A DNA stretch of 64,000 bases from JBIKLM01 sp044375105 (GCA_044375105.1 JBILNK010000003.1:1-64000); one strand, 5' to 3'. Positions 8,777 through 18,186 are shown, counted from the first letter of the stretch. Numbers and translations: made by a program. Notes: generated from the sequence alone by a model not told the origin.

Positions 8777-10816
8777 TCAGCGGCCCTTGCCGCGGCCGCG
8801 CTGCTGCTGGAGCGCCTTGGCCTGGGCCTGCTGGGCTTCGGCCATTTGGGCCAGGCGTTTGGCGAAGGGTGCGCAGCCCTTGTTGGGATCGCGGGGCAAT
8901 TCGCGCTCGTCGACGGGCCAAACCTTCTTGATCACCTTGATCTCGAGGATGCCCAGGACGGACTGGGTGATCATGTAGAGCGACAGGCCCGCGGCGTAGT
9001 TGTAGAGGAACACGCCCATCACCGGCGGCATGAACAGCATGATGCGCTGCATGCTCTTGGCCTGTTCGTCGGTGGGCTGGGGCATGGCCTTTTGTTGCCA
9101 GATCCACAGGATCACCATCAGGACCGGCAGCAGGTTGAAGTGGGTCAGGCCGAAGGGCAGGCCGTCGCCCAGCTCGAACAGGCGGTCGGGGCGCGAGAGG
9201 TCGCTGATCCAAGACACGAAGGGCGCCTGGCGCAGCTCGAAATTGGTGCGCAGGGCGCTGAACAGACCGAAGAAGATCGGCAGCTGCAGGAACACCGGCA
9301 GGCAGCCGCCGAGCGGCGGGAAGGCGCCCTCCTTCTGCATCAGCACGGCCTGCTCCTGGCGCAGCTTCTGCGGATCGTCTTCGTGCTTCTTCTTGATCGC
9401 GTCCAGGGCCGGCTGCAGGCGCTTCATCTTGGTCTGATAGCGCGCCATGGCGGTCTGGGCCCGGCGATTGAGCGGGAACAGGGCCAGGCGCACCAGCAGG
9501 GTCAAGAGGATGATCGCGACGCCGTAGTTCTTGACGCCGCGCTCGAGCAGCAGCAGCACGTCGGTCAGGAAGCTGCCGATGCCGGAGAAGGTCGAGAGGT
9601 CGCTGTCGAGGACCCGGCGATGCAGCGGCGAGGCCGCCAGGAAGTGGCGGTGGTCCTTGGGGCCGGCGTAGAGCCGGAAGGCCAGCTCGCTGGCCTGGCC
9701 GGGGGCCGGCAGCTCGAGGTCCAGGTTGACGTCCGTGACGACCTGCTCGCGGAACGGCGAGCCGGCGGGCTCGGAGAGGTCCGTCAGGCGCCGGAAGGAG
9801 GCCGTGCGCGTGCGCTGCTCGGAGATCGAATCGGCGCCGCGCAGCAGCACGGCGAAGTATTTGACGTGCACGCCGGCGAGCACCACGGGCGCGGGCACGT
9901 CGAAGTTGCCGACCTCGGTGCCCGAGCCGTGCGGCTTGGTCTCGAGGTCGAATTCGCCGTTGCGGCCGCGCCCGAGGGCCAGCGCGTTGGGCTGCTGATA
10001 GAAGCTGTCCTCGTATTCGACCGCCGCCACGCCCGCCGGGCGCAGCACCAGCTGCCGCGCCTTGGGGGCCAGGGGCTGCTGGAGCCCCGCGGCGGCCTCG
10101 AGGCGCAGGGTCAGCGCGAAGTCGTAGCCGCCGGGCAGGGCTTCGAAGCGCTTGACCAGCGTGTAGCCGTTGCCGGGCCCGTAGCGGAACTCGACGCCGC
10201 GCGGCGCTCCGGCCTCGTCGAAGAGCTCGCTGGCCTGCCAGAGCACGCCGTCGAGGGGCGCCGGGAAGAGGTCCCGCGCCCCGAGGCCCGCGTCCACCAG
10301 CAGCGAGCCGGTCGAGCCGTACACGTCGGTGGCGCTGTCGAGCAGCGTGACCCAGTGGCGCGGATCGTCGCGCTCGGCCGGGCTCAGCCCCGAGGTCGTG
10401 AAGTAGTCGCCGGTCTTGAGTTCGACCAGGCGCCCGCCGCGGTTGCTGAAGCGCGCCAGGAAGCGGCCGATCGAACCGGCGCTGCCGTAGCGCTGCTCGA
10501 TCTGCTGCTCGCCTTCCGCTGCCAGGGGCGCGCCGACCGAGGGGGCCTGGCTGCTGGATGGGGCCGCTGGGGCCGCCGAGGGCGCCTCGGCGCTCGTCCG
10601 GACTTGATTCGCTCCGGGCGCATCGACGCTCTCGCCCACCGACGCGGGCTCGGCCGGATCGGCCGCGCCGCTCGACGGTGGCGCCTCGCTGGGCTGGGTC
10701 TCGACCGGCGCGCCCGCCCCGTCGGGCCCCTGGACCTCCGGCGGCGGGAACAGCCGGGCCCAGAGCATCACGGCCAGGAAACACAGCAGCAGGGCGAGGG
10801 GAAAGCGCTTTTCCAA
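8777..10816 (-). CDS. yidC: Membrane protein insertase YidC
   Basis: YidC inserts and folds inner-membrane proteins, with or without SecYEG. The 679 residues begin with a membrane segment (FPLALLLCFLAVMLWARLF), then a Pro/Ala/Ser-rich linker and a large periplasmic domain (about 100-390), which is the Gram-negative layout. The conserved insertase core follows: NYGVAIILLTLLVRLALFPL, a cytoplasmic hairpin (YQTKMKRLQPALDAIKKK), FPPLGGCLPVFLQLPIFFGL, LLPVLMVILWIWQQK and YNYAAGLSLYMITQSVLGI. The tail is basic and Gln-rich. The start codon is TTG (minus strand 10816-10814); it is chosen because the N-terminal membrane segment follows at once. mnmE lies about 216 bases downstream. Confidence 0.96.
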   Translation of the reverse strand: MEKRFPLALLLCFLAVMLWARLFPPPEVQGPDGAGAPVETQPSEAPPSSGAADPAEPASVGESVDAPGANQVRTSAEAPSAAPAAPSSSQAPSVGAPLAAEGEQQIEQRYGSAGSIGRFLARFSNRGGRLVELKTGDYFTTSGLSPAERDDPRHWVTLLDSATDVYGSTGSLLVDAGLGARDLFPAPLDGVLWQASELFDEAGAPRGVEFRYGPGNGYTLVKRFEALPGGYDFALTLRLEAAAGLQQPLAPKARQLVLRPAGVAAVEYEDSFYQQPNALALGRGRNGEFDLETKPHGSGTEVGNFDVPAPVVLAGVHVKYFAVLLRGADSISEQRTRTASFRRLTDLSEPAGSPFREQVVTDVNLDLELPAPGQASELAFRLYAGPKDHRHFLAASPLHRRVLDSDLSTFSGIGSFLTDVLLLLERGVKNYGVAIILLTLLVRLALFPLNRRAQTAMARYQTKMKRLQPALDAIKKKHEDDPQKLRQEQAVLMQKEGAFPPLGGCLPVFLQLPIFFGLFSALRTNFELRQAPFVSWISDLSRPDRLFELGDGLPFGLTHFNLLPVLMVILWIWQQKAMPQPTDEQAKSMQRIMLFMPPVMGVFLYNYAAGLSLYMITQSVLGILEIKVIKKVWPVDERELPRDPNKGCAPFAKRLAQMAEAQQAQAKALQQQRGRGKGR

Positions 10817-10883
10817 GACAGGACGGGGTCAGGGCGGCTCCCGGGCGCGGGGCGGCCGGCGGCGAGCGTGGGGGTCGGGGGGG

Positions 10884-11699
10884 CTAGCGGCCGGCTTCCA
10901 GGCGCTGGGCCAGGGTGTCGGGCAGGGCCGGCACCGCGCGGATGTCGGCCTGGGCGCCGGCGATGTCGTAATCGAGGCGCACGAAGGTCACGTTGGAACC
11001 ATCGAAGAGCACGTAGGACAGGCGCGGGTCGCCATCGCGGGGCTGGCCCACGGAACCGACGTTGATCAGCACCTTGAGGCGCTCGCTGGCCCCCAATCGA
11101 TAGGGCCCCTCGGTGCCGCGCGGGCGGAAAAAGCGCCGGTCCTCGTAATACACCGCGGGCACGTGGCTGTGGCCCACGAAACACACCGGGCGCTGCATGG
11201 CGTCGAACCAGGCCGAGAGCCGCGTGGGGTGGTTCAGATCCGTGGGCAGCACGTATTCGCGCAGCGGGTCGCGGGGCGAGCCGTGGGCGAAGTGGGCGCG
11301 GGCGTCCAGGCCGCTGGCGGACAGGCCGCCCAGGAAGTTCCACAGCTCGGCGGAGCGCGGGTGGGCCTGGACCTCCCCGCGGGTCCATTCGATCGCGGCG
11401 CGGGCGCGGGGGTTGAAGTCGATCGCGGACTCGAGCAGGGCGTGCTCGTGGTTGCCGAGCAGGCACAGGCCCGGGGACCAGCGCTTGCCGGCCTCCGCGG
11501 GCGTCAGCCCGCCGCGGGTCAGCTCGATCACGCGCTCGAGGCACTCCGCGGGGCGCGCGCCGTAGCCGACCACATCCCCCAGGCAGACCAATCGCTCGGC
11601 CCCCCGGGCGGCGGCGTCGCCCAGGGCCACGTCCAGGGCCTGCCGGTTGCCGTGCAGGTCGGAGAGGATCGCGGTCAGAGGATAAGAGGCGTCGGTCAA
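10884..11699 (-). CDS. Putative metallophosphoesterase
   Basis: A calcineurin-like phosphoesterase of about 271 residues. Two-metal active-site motifs appear in order: SDLHGN (D-x-H), GDVVGYG (GD), LLGNHEHAL (GNHE) and VGHSHVP (GHxH). The SDLHGN and GDVVGYG motifs and the size match the YfcE/YmdB-like group of cytosolic phosphodiesterases, whose substrates vary, so no specific substrate is proposed. I prefer the TTG at 11699, just before TDASYPLTAILSDLHGN, because an AAAGGG stretch sits five bases upstream. A TTG at 11753 would add an 18-residue Pro-rich extension. yidC begins 67 bases downstream on the same strand. Confidence 0.8.
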   Translation of the reverse strand: MTDASYPLTAILSDLHGNRQALDVALGDAAARGAERLVCLGDVVGYGARPAECLERVIELTRGGLTPAEAGKRWSPGLCLLGNHEHALLESAIDFNPRARAAIEWTRGEVQAHPRSAELWNFLGGLSASGLDARAHFAHGSPRDPLREYVLPTDLNHPTRLSAWFDAMQRPVCFVGHSHVPAVYYEDRRFFRPRGTEGPYRLGASERLKVLINVGSVGQPRDGDPRLSYVLFDGSNVTFVRLDYDIAGAQADIRAVPALPDTLAQRLEAGR

Positions 11700-11884
11700 G
11701 CGGACCCTTTCAGGAGGGCGGGGAGTATCCGCGTTCGGGGCGGGTGGGGGCAAGCCGGGCCCTCGGTCGCCTCGGGCGGAAGCGCTCCGAGGCCCGAAGC
11801 GACGCCGCCGCGCTGGCCTTCCCGCTGGTCTTCGCGCCGGGGGTCCGAGCGGCCAGGCCGTAGGCTGCTGACGGAGTTCCGCCC

Positions 11885-12871
11885 ATGCCGACCCCCACCG
11901 TCCGGCCGCCCTTCTGGCTGGCCTGCTTGACCCTGCCCGCCCTGTCGGCCCTCTGGCCCACCCAGGAGCCTGCCTCGGCCCCCGCGCGCGGGCCGGTGGT
12001 GGTCTGCAGCGATGGGCTCACCATCCCCTGGGACCAGTACGCCGAACACTTGATCGAGCGCAGCGGACGCCGGCCCTTGGAGGAGCTGCTCGACCTGCTG
12101 CTGCTGCGCCGCGAGGCGGGCCGCCTCGGGCTCGTGGCCGCACCCGAAGGCCTGGCCGCGGCCCTCGAGGCGCGCTTCGAGGAGCTCGAGCAGGGCCGCC
12201 ACCGCGGCGACCGGGAGGCCTTCGAGGCGGAGCTCGCGGAAGGGGGCTACGACCGGGCCAGCTACCGGGCCCTGATCGCCGAACAGCTCGAGCGCGAAGC
12301 CCTCGAGGGTCTGATCGCCAAGGCGGCACGCTCAATGGAGCGCCCGGTCTTGCTGGAGCGTTTCGAGCGCGAATATGGCCCCGGCGGCCAGACCCTGCGG
12401 GTGCGCCATCTGCTGCTGACCCGCGCCCAGACGCGCGCGGCGCTGATCGCCGCCGGGGAGCGCCCCGAGAGCCTCGATGTGGCGCGCCTCGACCAGCGCA
12501 TGCAGGCGCTGCTGACCGAATACCGCCAGCGCCTGGCGACCGGCGCGGACTTCGGCGCTTTGGCCCGCGAGTCCAGCCACGACGGCGCCACGCGCCAGGC
12601 CGGCGGCGAGATCCCGGGCTATCGCGGCCAGCATTTCGGACCGGCCTTCGCCGCCGCGGTCGCCCAGGCCCCGACCGGTCAGGTGATCGGACCGATCGAG
12701 AGCGCAGCGGGCTGGCACCTGATCGAGGTGCTCGAGCGCCGCGTGGTGCGCTTCGAGGAGGTCGAGGCGGAGCTTTTGCGCCGCCAGCGCGAAGACCCCG
12801 CCTCGGGCGCGGAACGGCGGGCCTTGCGCGAGCGGCTGCGCCGCGAAGCCGGCCCGGAATTTCGCCTCTGA
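11885..12871 (+). CDS. Secreted peptidyl-prolyl cis-trans isomerase, parvulin (PpiC/SurA) type
   Basis: 328 residues with an N-terminal signal-like segment (FWLACLTLPALSALWP). A helical region follows (about 35-160) resembling SurA/PrsA chaperone arms. The parvulin domain spans about 172-285: LRVRHLLLTRAQ, FGALARESSHDGATRQAGGE, PAFAAAVAQAPTGQVIGPIE and GWHLIEVLERR are hallmark segments. The likely role is isomerising proline bonds and assisting folding of exported proteins in the periplasm. It is divergent from the metallophosphoesterase gene and followed by a small hairpin (12883-12900). It precedes two secreted M14 proteins on the same strand, which are plausible clients, but that link is only positional. 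Confidence 0.85.
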   Translation: MPTPTVRPPFWLACLTLPALSALWPTQEPASAPARGPVVVCSDGLTIPWDQYAEHLIERSGRRPLEELLDLLLLRREAGRLGLVAAPEGLAAALEARFEELEQGRHRGDREAFEAELAEGGYDRASYRALIAEQLEREALEGLIAKAARSMERPVLLERFEREYGPGGQTLRVRHLLLTRAQTRAALIAAGERPESLDVARLDQRMQALLTEYRQRLATGADFGALARESSHDGATRQAGGEIPGYRGQHFGPAFAAAVAQAPTGQVIGPIESAAGWHLIEVLERRVVRFEEVEAELLRRQREDPASGAERRALRERLRREAGPEFRL

Positions 12872-12882
12872 TCGGCCGCGTT

Positions 12883-12900
12883 CGGCAGCGGCCTCTGCCG
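12883..12900 (+). terminator. Hairpin after the prolyl isomerase gene
   Basis: A perfect 6-bp stem (CGGCAG / CTGCCG) with a 6-base loop starts 11 bases after the stop codon. There is no T-run, as with every other hairpin in this window, so termination activity is uncertain. Confidence 0.35.
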
Positions 12901-13021
12901 CGGAGCTCGCCCCGCGCGCGAGCCGGCCCGCGGCGCCTCCCCCACGAATTCCCGAAGCCCTTCGCCCCGGGAGCCTTGGACCGCCTGCGCCGCCCGCGGG
13001 CGCCGCGCCCCAGCGCTCGAA

Positions 13022-15070
13022 ATGTTCGCGCCCAGGGCGCGTTCCAGGGCTCTCCCCGACGCCCCCATGCTGCACACCCCCGATCCGCTCCCGGCCGTCC
13101 CGGCGATACCCATTCTCGGCCGCCCCTGGGCCCAGGGCGCCGCCGCCCCCGCAGCCCAGCGCTGGCTCCTCGGCCTGGCGATCCTGGCCTGGGTGCCGGC
13201 GGGCGCTCTCTCGAGCGCTTCCCGCGCCCCCTGGGCCCCAGAGAGCGCGGCGCAGGAACCGGCACAGCCGCCCGCGGCCGCCGCGCAAGCCGCGCCCTCG
13301 CCGGAAGCTCCGCCGGCGCCGGAAAAGCCCCAGGAATCGCAGGGCTCCGAGGATCGGGCGCTGGGCGCCGCGCCCGAGGCCCGCGAGGCCCCCGCAGCGC
13401 CCCCGCCGGAGATCGAGCTGAGCGCGGCCGCCCTGGCGGCGGAGCTCGAGGCGCTGGCCGCGCGCTTCCCGGATCGCACGCGCCTTGCGACCTACGGCAG
13501 CTCCGTGGGCGGGCTGCCCCTGTGGTGCCTCGAAGCGCGCGGCCCGGAAGCGGATCCGGAGGCTCCGGCGTTGCTGCTGGTGGCGGCCTTGGACGGCTGG
13601 CGCTGCTTCGAAACCCGCGCCGCCTTGAGCCTGGCCGAGGCGCTGCTGGTCGCCGAGTGGCCCGGGGTCGAGGAGGCGCAGCGCAAGCAGGCCCGCGCCG
13701 CGCGCCTGCTGCTCGTGCCGCGCGCCGATCCCGACGGAGCGGCGGAACGCCTGGCGGGCGCGAGCGCGCCCCCGCGGCCCGCGCCCCTCGACCAGCGCCC
13801 CTTGGACAGCGACCGGGACGGCCGCGTGCGGGATGGCCAGCTGGCCGACCTGGACGGGGATGGAGCGCGGCGCTGGATGCGCTTCGAGCATGAGCGCGGC
13901 ACGCTGCTGCGCGCTGACGACGAGGCGCGTCTGCTGCGCGCTCCCCGCGCGGAACGGGGCGAGCGCGGCACCTGGCGCCTCGAGCCGGAGGGCCTCGATG
14001 GCGACGGCGATGGGCGCATCGCCGAGGATCTCGAGAGCCCGGAGCGCCCGGCCTTGCAGTTTCCGCCGGGCTGGCTCGAACACAGCGCCCCGGGCGGCCC
14101 CTGGCCCGGCCACCTGCCGGAGGCGCGCGCCCTGATGGATCTGGTGCTGGCGCACCCGGAGCTGTGGGGCGCGCTGGTGCTCGACGCCTACGACAGCCTG
14201 GTCGCGCCCGCGGAGGCCGCCGGCGGCGGGCGTTTGCCCGCGCCGGGATTCCTGGCGGCGGACCTGCCCTGGGCCAAGGCCCTGGGCGAGGCCTATCGCG
14301 AGCACACCGGCATCGAGGAACGGCCGCGGGGCGAGCCCAACGGCCGCTTCGAGCGCTGGCTCTACGAACACCGCGGCCTGTGGACCGTTTCAGCGCGGCT
14401 GTTCGACCTGCCGGTCGGCCCGGCGGCTGCAGAGGCGACCCCGGCCGAGGCCGGCCAGGGTGGCCAGGAAGGCGCCGCGGCGAGCCCGCGCAGCCAGCGC
14501 AAGCAGGCGTCGGGCGACGGCGACTTCGAGCGCGAGGCGGGCCGCCTGCGCTGGATCGACGCCCGGCCCGAGGAGGCCTGGCGCTTCGCCCCGTGGAGGC
14601 CCTTCGAACACCCCGAGCTGGGCCCGGTCGAGCTGGGCGGTTGGCACCCGTTGGCGAGCTACGACCCGCCCGTGGGCGAGCGGCGCCCCCTGACCGACGG
14701 GCTGACGCGCTTCCTGGCCGAGCTGCTGGCCTCCCGGCCCACGGTCGACTTCGGCCGCATCGAAGCCGAGGCCCTCGGCGCGGGCCTCTATCGCCTGGAG
14801 GTCGAGCTGCTCGACCTGGGCCGCGCGCAGAGCCCCTCGGCGGCCGCCGAGCGCGCGCGCACGGCCGCGCCGGTCACCCTGCGCTTTGGGTTGCCAGCCG
14901 AATCCACGCGCCTCGCCGGCGATCTCGAGCAGCGCGGCGAGGCCTTCCCCGGACCGGGCCGCTCGCGCCTGCACACCCTGCTGTTGACCGGCCGCCCGGG
15001 CCAGAGCGTCACGCTCGACCTTTTGACCCCCAACGCCGGCCGCGCGCGCCGGGAAGTGAGCCTGCCGTGA
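13022..15070 (+). CDS. M14 carboxypeptidase-like protein with the zinc and catalytic residues replaced
   Basis: 682 residues from the ATG at 13022; an ATG at 13067 is an alternative that keeps the membrane/signal segment (WLLGLAILAWVPAGALSS). An Ala/Pro-rich linker leads into a domain matching the active M14 protein downstream, block by block: LATYGSSVGGLPLWCLE against IGHSSEGRELRVYTLG, LLLVPRADPDGAAERL against FYLCPSVNPDGRDHW, and LDSDRDGRVRDGQLADLDGD against LDSDRDGRFDEDPANDLDGD. At the zinc-binding HxxE the sequence reads GWRCFE, the later His region reads DAYDSL, and the catalytic Glu region reads ARLFDLP. It should therefore be inactive as a peptidase. The next gene starts inside its stop codon (GTGA). 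A binding or chaperone role is inference. Confidence 0.8.
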   Translation: MFAPRARSRALPDAPMLHTPDPLPAVPAIPILGRPWAQGAAAPAAQRWLLGLAILAWVPAGALSSASRAPWAPESAAQEPAQPPAAAAQAAPSPEAPPAPEKPQESQGSEDRALGAAPEAREAPAAPPPEIELSAAALAAELEALAARFPDRTRLATYGSSVGGLPLWCLEARGPEADPEAPALLLVAALDGWRCFETRAALSLAEALLVAEWPGVEEAQRKQARAARLLLVPRADPDGAAERLAGASAPPRPAPLDQRPLDSDRDGRVRDGQLADLDGDGARRWMRFEHERGTLLRADDEARLLRAPRAERGERGTWRLEPEGLDGDGDGRIAEDLESPERPALQFPPGWLEHSAPGGPWPGHLPEARALMDLVLAHPELWGALVLDAYDSLVAPAEAAGGGRLPAPGFLAADLPWAKALGEAYREHTGIEERPRGEPNGRFERWLYEHRGLWTVSARLFDLPVGPAAAEATPAEAGQGGQEGAAASPRSQRKQASGDGDFEREAGRLRWIDARPEEAWRFAPWRPFEHPELGPVELGGWHPLASYDPPVGERRPLTDGLTRFLAELLASRPTVDFGRIEAEALGAGLYRLEVELLDLGRAQSPSAAAERARTAAPVTLRFGLPAESTRLAGDLEQRGEAFPGPGRSRLHTLLLTGRPGQSVTLDLLTPNAGRARREVSLP

Positions 15071-16971
15071 GCCAGCCCCGCTCCCCCCGCGAGCCCCGCC
15101 TGCAGTTCGGAACTAGCTCCCGGCGCTGGATCGAGCGCCTTTCCCTCGGCGGCACCGTTTTCGCGTTGTCCGCGCCCCTTTGCCTGGGCCAGGCCGCAAT
15201 CCCGGCGCCGTCGACCGACGGCCAGGCCGAGCGAGCGGCCGCGGCCGAAGCGCGTCCCCATCCGCGCGCCGAGGACACGCGCCGCCCGGGCTTTCCGGGC
15301 CTGGCGGCGAACCGCGCCCCCAAGGTCGAAATCCCCTGGAATCGCCTCTACCCGCTCGACGAGCTCTACGCCCACTTCGAGCGCCTGGCCGCGGCCTACC
15401 CGGGCTGGCTCTCCGGCGAGGTCATCGGCCATTCGAGCGAGGGCCGCGAGCTGCGCGTCTACACGCTCGGCAAGCCCCGCGGGGACGCCGCGCCGCTGCC
15501 GGCCATGTGGATCGACGGCAACGTGCACGGCAACGAGGTGCAGGGCTCCGAAGCGATCCTGTACCTGTGCTGGTACCTGCTCGAGAACGAAGCCACCAAC
15601 CCGCGCATCGCCGAGCTGCTCGAGCGGGCGCGCTTTTATCTCTGCCCCTCGGTCAACCCGGACGGTCGCGACCATTGGTTCCATGGCGCGAACAGCGCCA
15701 GCTCCTCGCGCAGCGGCACGCAACCGCTCGACTCCGACCGCGACGGCCGCTTCGACGAGGATCCCGCCAACGACCTGGACGGCGACGGCTCGATCACGCA
15801 GATGCGCAAGTACCTGCCGGGCGAGGGCGATTACCGGCTCGATCCGAGCGACCCGCGCCGCCTGCAGCGGGTCGAGCGCCGGCCGGGCGAGCCGCGCGGC
15901 GATTGGATCCTCTTGGGCGAGGAGGGGCTCGACGACGACGGCGACGGGCGGCTCAACGAGGACGGTCCGGGCGGCTACGACATGAACCGCGCCTGGCCCA
16001 GCTCCTGGGCGCCGGAATTCGTGCAATTCGGGGCCGGTCCCTACCCGCTGTACTGGCCGGAAACGCGCGCGGTGGCGGAGTGGATCCGCCCTCGCGGCGA
16101 AATCGGCGCGGTGCAGTCCTTCCACAACGCCGGCGGCATGATCCTGCGCGGGCCGGGCGCCGAGAGCTTCGGCGAGTACCCGCGCGGCGACCTGGCCGTC
16201 TACGACGCCCTGGGGCGGGACGGCGAAAAGATGCTGCCCTTCTATCGCTACATGGTGATCTGGAAGGACCTCTACACGGTCTTCGGCGGCTTCGTGAACT
16301 GGACCTACGAGGGCCTGGGGATCATCAGCTTCACCAACGAGATGTGGACCGAACGGCGCCTGTCCCCCGACGGCCGGGTCGGCGAGGACCGCGCCGGCGA
16401 GCTGTACTTCGACGACCATCTGCTGTTCGGCGCCGGTTTCACGCCCTGGCGCCCGTTCCAGCACCCGCTGTACGGCCCGATCGAGGTGGGCGGCTTCCAG
16501 AAGGACGTGGGCCGCGTGCCGCCGAGCTTCCTGCTCGAGGAAGAGCACCATCGCAACGCGCTGTTCTGCCTGCGCCACGCCGAGGAGCTGCCGCAGGTCG
16601 AGCTGCGCCTGCTCGCGGTCGAGCCGCAGGGGCCAGGGCTCTACGCCGTCGATGTGGAAGCCAGCAACCGGCGCTTGATCCCCACGCGCAGCGCCCGGGC
16701 CACGGCGGTGGGCGCCGGCCTGCCGGACCTCTTCGAGCTTTCGGGGTCCGAGCTGACCGTGCTGGCCGGCGGCGAGCGCAGCGACCGCTTCCGGCCCGAA
16801 CGCCTCGAGCTCAGCGAGGACGAAGCCCCCGGGCGCGTCGTGCGCGACGCGGGCCTGTTCTTCGAGCGGCCCCTGCGCTGGCGTTTCCTGGTCTCCGGCC
16901 GCGGAGCCTTCACGCTGCGCTACAGCGGCGAGAAAATAGCCCCCGTGGAGCTCCCAGGCGAGCTGCCCTGA
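15067..16971 (+). CDS. Secreted zinc carboxypeptidase, M14 family
   Basis: A 634-residue M14 metallopeptidase. The GTG at 15067 overlaps the upstream stop (GTGA) and places a signal-like segment (LSLGGTVFALSAPLCLGQAA) near the N-terminus, so the product is probably exported. The active site is complete: H154 and E157 in GNVHGNEVQGSE, H353 in SFHNAGG, and the general base E425 in TNEMW. Between the ligands lies an unusual insertion with two acidic Asp/Gly loops of EF-hand or thrombospondin type-3 style (DSDRDGRFDEDPANDLDGDG and DDDGDGRLNEDGPGGYDMNR), suggesting calcium binding. The C-terminal part (about 480-634) looks beta-rich. It is a tandem paralogue of the preceding inactive gene; substrate unknown. 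Confidence 0.88.
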   Translation: MSQPRSPREPRLQFGTSSRRWIERLSLGGTVFALSAPLCLGQAAIPAPSTDGQAERAAAAEARPHPRAEDTRRPGFPGLAANRAPKVEIPWNRLYPLDELYAHFERLAAAYPGWLSGEVIGHSSEGRELRVYTLGKPRGDAAPLPAMWIDGNVHGNEVQGSEAILYLCWYLLENEATNPRIAELLERARFYLCPSVNPDGRDHWFHGANSASSSRSGTQPLDSDRDGRFDEDPANDLDGDGSITQMRKYLPGEGDYRLDPSDPRRLQRVERRPGEPRGDWILLGEEGLDDDGDGRLNEDGPGGYDMNRAWPSSWAPEFVQFGAGPYPLYWPETRAVAEWIRPRGEIGAVQSFHNAGGMILRGPGAESFGEYPRGDLAVYDALGRDGEKMLPFYRYMVIWKDLYTVFGGFVNWTYEGLGIISFTNEMWTERRLSPDGRVGEDRAGELYFDDHLLFGAGFTPWRPFQHPLYGPIEVGGFQKDVGRVPPSFLLEEEHHRNALFCLRHAEELPQVELRLLAVEPQGPGLYAVDVEASNRRLIPTRSARATAVGAGLPDLFELSGSELTVLAGGERSDRFRPERLELSEDEAPGRVVRDAGLFFERPLRWRFLVSGRGAFTLRYSGEKIAPVELPGELP

Positions 16972-16996
16972 GGCCGAAGCCCGAGGGTCCGCGAGC

Positions 16997-18118
16997 TCAC
17001 TCGGGCCGCCCCTTGGCCGCCGGGCGCCCCTCCCGCGCGAAGGCGCTCGGCAGCCAAAGGCCCAGATAGAGCAACGGGCCGAGGGGCAAGAACCAGAACG
17101 AGACCGAGGGCAGCAAGACCACGACCAGCGAGAGCAGCACCAGGGGCCGGGGCCAGCCGCGCTGCGCCAGCAGATGAGCCAGGTGGCGGCGATCGCCGAT
17201 CCAGGGCCGCGAACCGCGCAGGGGGCGCTCGATCGAAAGCCGCAACAGGTCGAGAGCCGGCACGATCAACACGAAGAGCCCCGCGGGCTCGATCGCCAGG
17301 GCCATGCCCAGCAGGTGGCTGCCGCCATCGCCCAGGTAGAGCTGCGGCAGCGGCCCGGGGCGCGCGGGCCGGCGCAGGTTCCAGGGCAACAGGCCCAGGC
17401 TGGCTCCCAGCAGGGCCGGGCTGCCGATCGCCAGGCCCGCCACGGCCCCCAGGGACAGGGCCGCGCCATCGGAGTTGTCCCAGGTGTTGACCAGGTTCAT
17501 GGCCGCGAGGGCCGCGCCGCCGGCGAGCAGCGCCGCGGCGCTGCCTTCGAAACCGAGGTAGCCCGTTTCGCTGGCCAAAATCGTCCAGGGCAGGGCTGCC
17601 ACGGCTTGTCCGCCGAGCTTGGCCAGGGGTCCGAGCCCCTCGCGCCAGAGGTCGTCCAAGCAGCCGAGCGCGAGGGCCAGCAGCAGCGAAAGCGACGCCA
17701 GGAGCGGTGGGAACTCGAGGCTGGCCATGAGCCAGCGGGCTCCCTCGGGGCCCAGGCCGTGGGCCGCCAAGCGGGCCGGTGCCTCGGCGCTCGACAGCGA
17801 CAGCCCGAAGGCCAGGGCCAAGGCCATGGCCAGGCCGCCGACGGGCGCCGCGGGCACCTGCGTCTTGCGCGCCAAGGCGCTGCCCGGGCGGGGGTCGAGC
17901 CAGCCCAGGCGCGCCGCCCACCAGAGCAGGGCCGGAGCGAGCAGCAGGGCCGCCGCGCCCGTGCGCCAGGCCAGGGCGCTGCCGACCGAGGCCAGCTCCG
18001 CCGCGAGCGTGTTCCAAAGGACCTCGATGCCCGGGCTACCGATCGAGAGGGCGAAGAGGGCGGTCTGCACGGGGCGGCGCGGCGGGCGGGGAACTGGGGC
18101 ACCCGCCTCGGGGACCAA
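16997..18118 (-). CDS. MraY/WecA-family phospho-sugar transferase (membrane)
   Basis: 373 residues with about ten hydrophobic segments. Enzymes of this family move a phospho-N-acetyl-sugar from a UDP-sugar to undecaprenyl phosphate, starting peptidoglycan or polysaccharide synthesis. Family motifs are LGCLDDLWREGLGPLAKLGG (paired aspartates), NLVNTWDNSDGAALS (a variant of the usual NxxNxxDG), LYLGDGGSHLLGM and the cytoplasmic histidine motif DRRHLAHLLAQRGW. It is more like WecA/TagO-type enzymes than MraY; the exact sugar is unknown. The start is a TTG at 18118; a GTG at 18070 would remove a Pro-rich leader. It ends 25 bases from the convergent M14 gene and lies downstream of nadD. Confidence 0.85.
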   Translation of the reverse strand: MVPEAGAPVPRPPRRPVQTALFALSIGSPGIEVLWNTLAAELASVGSALAWRTGAAALLLAPALLWWAARLGWLDPRPGSALARKTQVPAAPVGGLAMALALAFGLSLSSAEAPARLAAHGLGPEGARWLMASLEFPPLLASLSLLLALALGCLDDLWREGLGPLAKLGGQAVAALPWTILASETGYLGFEGSAAALLAGGAALAAMNLVNTWDNSDGAALSLGAVAGLAIGSPALLGASLGLLPWNLRRPARPGPLPQLYLGDGGSHLLGMALAIEPAGLFVLIVPALDLLRLSIERPLRGSRPWIGDRRHLAHLLAQRGWPRPLVLLSLVVVLLPSVSFWFLPLGPLLYLGLWLPSAFAREGRPAAKGRPE

Positions 18119-18186
18119 GGCCCGGGCGGCGAAGCGCGGCGGATCCCGGCGGAGCTGGCAGGCCCTGGGAGGGCGCGCGCGTCAGG

